Positions 62,831 to 64,000 of a DNA stretch of 64,000 bases are shown in pieces. This DNA is from Bacillota bacterium (GTDB taxonomy: Bacteria; Bacillota; Bacilli; Bacillales_A; Planococcaceae). The notes under the pieces are model-generated. The model saw only the letters and a list, made by a program, of their open reading frames with translations. It was not told the DNA's origin and ran no database searches. The DNA is taken from positions 1-64,000 of the forward strand of contig JAEXYZ010000108.1 in NCBI GenBank assembly GCA_023405135.1, written 5' to 3'. Within the stretch, counting starts at the first letter, position 1, and each line of letters begins with the position of its first letter. The position numbers were made by a program, and so were the translations under genes.

Positions 62831-62911
62831 ATGTTTAGGGGAAATATTTTGGGGAATAAGGTTACTTGGTAATATATTGAAAAGTAAAACGACGTTAAGG
62901 GGAAAACAGCG

Positions 62912-63298
62912 ATGAAAAAAATATTAATAGTAGATGATCAAAAAGGTATTCGTATATTATTAGATGAAGTTTTTTCTAGAGAAGGATATGAAATCCACCA
63001 GGCTTCTAACGGTCTTGAAGCACTTAATATACTAAAGGTAGAAGACATTAACTGCGTTTTGCTAGATATGAAAATTCCTGGAATGAGCGGCTTAGACATA
63101 CTAAAACATATTAGAGAAAATAAATTAAGTATACCTGTTTTTATGATGACGGCTTTTAGGGAGCAAGAACTAATGAATGAGGCAAGAGAGTTAGGCGTGA
63201 TTAACTATTTTACTAAACCGTTTAACATATTTGATATTCGAAATGAAGTAATAAATGTGTTAGAACAAGGTCAAAATTATTTAATTGAAGATAAGTAA
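62912..63298 (+). CDS. spo0F: sporulation phosphorelay response regulator Spo0F
   Basis: Single-domain receiver of 128 residues that takes phosphate from the sporulation kinases and passes it to Spo0B. Acidic pocket Asp8-Asp9, phosphorylation site Asp52 in VLLDMKIPGMSG, Thr80 in MMTAF and Lys102 in FTKPFN. No output domain. AAGGGGAAAACAGCG precedes the ATG. Confidence 0.96.
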   Translation: MKKILIVDDQKGIRILLDEVFSREGYEIHQASNGLEALNILKVEDINCVLLDMKIPGMSGLDILKHIRENKLSIPVFMMTAFREQELMNEARELGVINYFTKPFNIFDIRNEVINVLEQGQNYLIEDK

Positions 63299-63446
63299 GG
63301 GAACCTATTACATAAAAATGAAAGCACATTATTGGTCTCAAAAATAAAGTGAAGAATGAAAAGTTTTGTGCCTTTAATTATGTTAGGATAATGATCTATA
63401 CCATTATATGTTTTCTCAAATAAATAACTAAATTTTAATTTGAGGT

Positions 63447-63803
63447 GTGTTGAGAATTATAAAAATAGCTATTATTGTTCAATTTTTGGCAGGCATATTA
63501 GTTCTCTCGTTATTAGGAGTTTACTTTTTTGTTCAATACAATGTTACTACTATAGAAAAACAGACTTATGCATATTTGCTAAACAAATATGATTCAGATG
63601 AAATTCACGATGTTCATGGGACAATAGGAAAAGGCCAATTATTTGTAGCAACAGTAGAATTTGAAGATGAGAAAGATGTTGTTTATGAATATGTGAAAAT
63701 AGATGGTAAAATCGCTCAAAATTATCCATCTGTTGATACTAAGAAATTTAAACATAGTGAATTTCAGGCACTCTTCAATGAAAATATGTTGACTGATTTT
63801 TAG
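63447..63803 (+). CDS. DUF3139-like single-pass membrane protein
   Basis: A 118-residue protein with one N-terminal transmembrane helix (IVQFLAGILVLSLLGVYFFV) and a small extracytoplasmic domain (TYAYLLNKYDSDEIHDVHGTIG, VATVEFEDEKDVVYEYVKIDG) that resembles DUF3139. The start is uncertain: GTG 63447 or TTG 63450 both sit very close to GAGG. Function unknown. Confidence 0.65.
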   Translation: MLRIIKIAIIVQFLAGILVLSLLGVYFFVQYNVTTIEKQTYAYLLNKYDSDEIHDVHGTIGKGQLFVATVEFEDEKDVVYEYVKIDGKIAQNYPSVDTKKFKHSEFQALFNENMLTDF

Positions 63804-64000
63804 GAAATATATCCCATTTTAGTTACCTTTTAAAATTATGCTAAGGGGTAAAATTACAAAAAAGAGACATACTATAAGTAATTTATTTCTCTATCATATT
63901 GTTGTCGGCGCAGAAAACGATGTCGTCTCTTTTGAGACTATTATAAAGGCAAAAATTACTAAGAAAGTGGTTATACTAAGTAAGAATAATTTTGCGCCTT

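Overview
The window is chromosomal DNA of a low-GC, endospore-forming Firmicute. The gene content (spo0F, gerQ, rsfA-type regulator, pbpG, bacillithiol genes, hemQ) and an order that follows the Bacillus subtilis yw region (pdxK-ung-ywdI-ywdK-gerQ, hemQ-lipL-rsfA-ywfO, ywhB-ywhD-pbpG-speB, ywiB-argS, fadF/acyl-CoA dehydrogenase-rpoE-pyrG-ywjG-spo0F) point to Bacillales. The protein flavour and the intergenic repeats look most like the Planococcaceae (Lysinibacillus/Solibacillus relatives); the family assignment is inference. No tRNA, rRNA, phage, insertion sequence or CRISPR array was seen.

Layout. 1-10.2 kb: an SDR-type threonine dehydrogenase, a minus-strand trpDCFBA operon behind a tryptophan T-box leader but lacking trpE, a preQ1-riboswitch-controlled queT, and a three-gene ABC importer of the TrpXYZ type. 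10.2-16.7 kb: a NERD-domain gene broken by an 11-bp tandem duplication, ilvA, a YjiH membrane protein, the bacillithiol deacetylase bshB2 with yojF, and pdxK. 16.9-34.4 kb: conserved housekeeping and sporulation genes, an M20 amidohydrolase and a chemotaxis receptor, ending with argS. 34.5-42.8 kb: accessory metabolism, with a MerR-controlled acyl-CoA ligase/acyl-CoA dehydrogenase operon and a polar amino-acid (probably sulfur-compound) ABC importer led by an acyl-CoA-dehydrogenase-like flavoprotein. 42.9-46.3 kb: a cobalamin-riboswitch operon for corrinoid uptake, amidohydrolysis and adenosylation. 47.4-58.5 kb: a beta-oxidation block (fadF, thiolase, hydroxyacyl-CoA dehydrogenase, two acyl-CoA dehydrogenases, TetR regulator) followed by the B12-dependent fused acyl-CoA mutase icmF. 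58.7-64 kb: a small membrane protein, rpoE, pyrG with a reiterative-transcription type leader, ywjG, spo0F and a DUF3139-like protein.

How it fits together. The corrinoid operon can supply adenosylcobalamin to IcmF, which with the acyl-CoA dehydrogenases and FadF suggests catabolism of branched and straight short-chain acyl-CoAs. Two very similar 18-bp sites, one in the fadF promoter and one before the thiolase operon, are candidate operators for the TetR regulator encoded in that block.

The least explained material is intergenic: five copies of a palindromic element ending in TACCAGGTAC, two arrays of CGCACATAA motifs spaced about 21 bp on opposite strands, a 40-bp tandem repeat, and several long single-copy hairpins. 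All coordinates, motifs and spacings were read by eye; no database search or folding was run.
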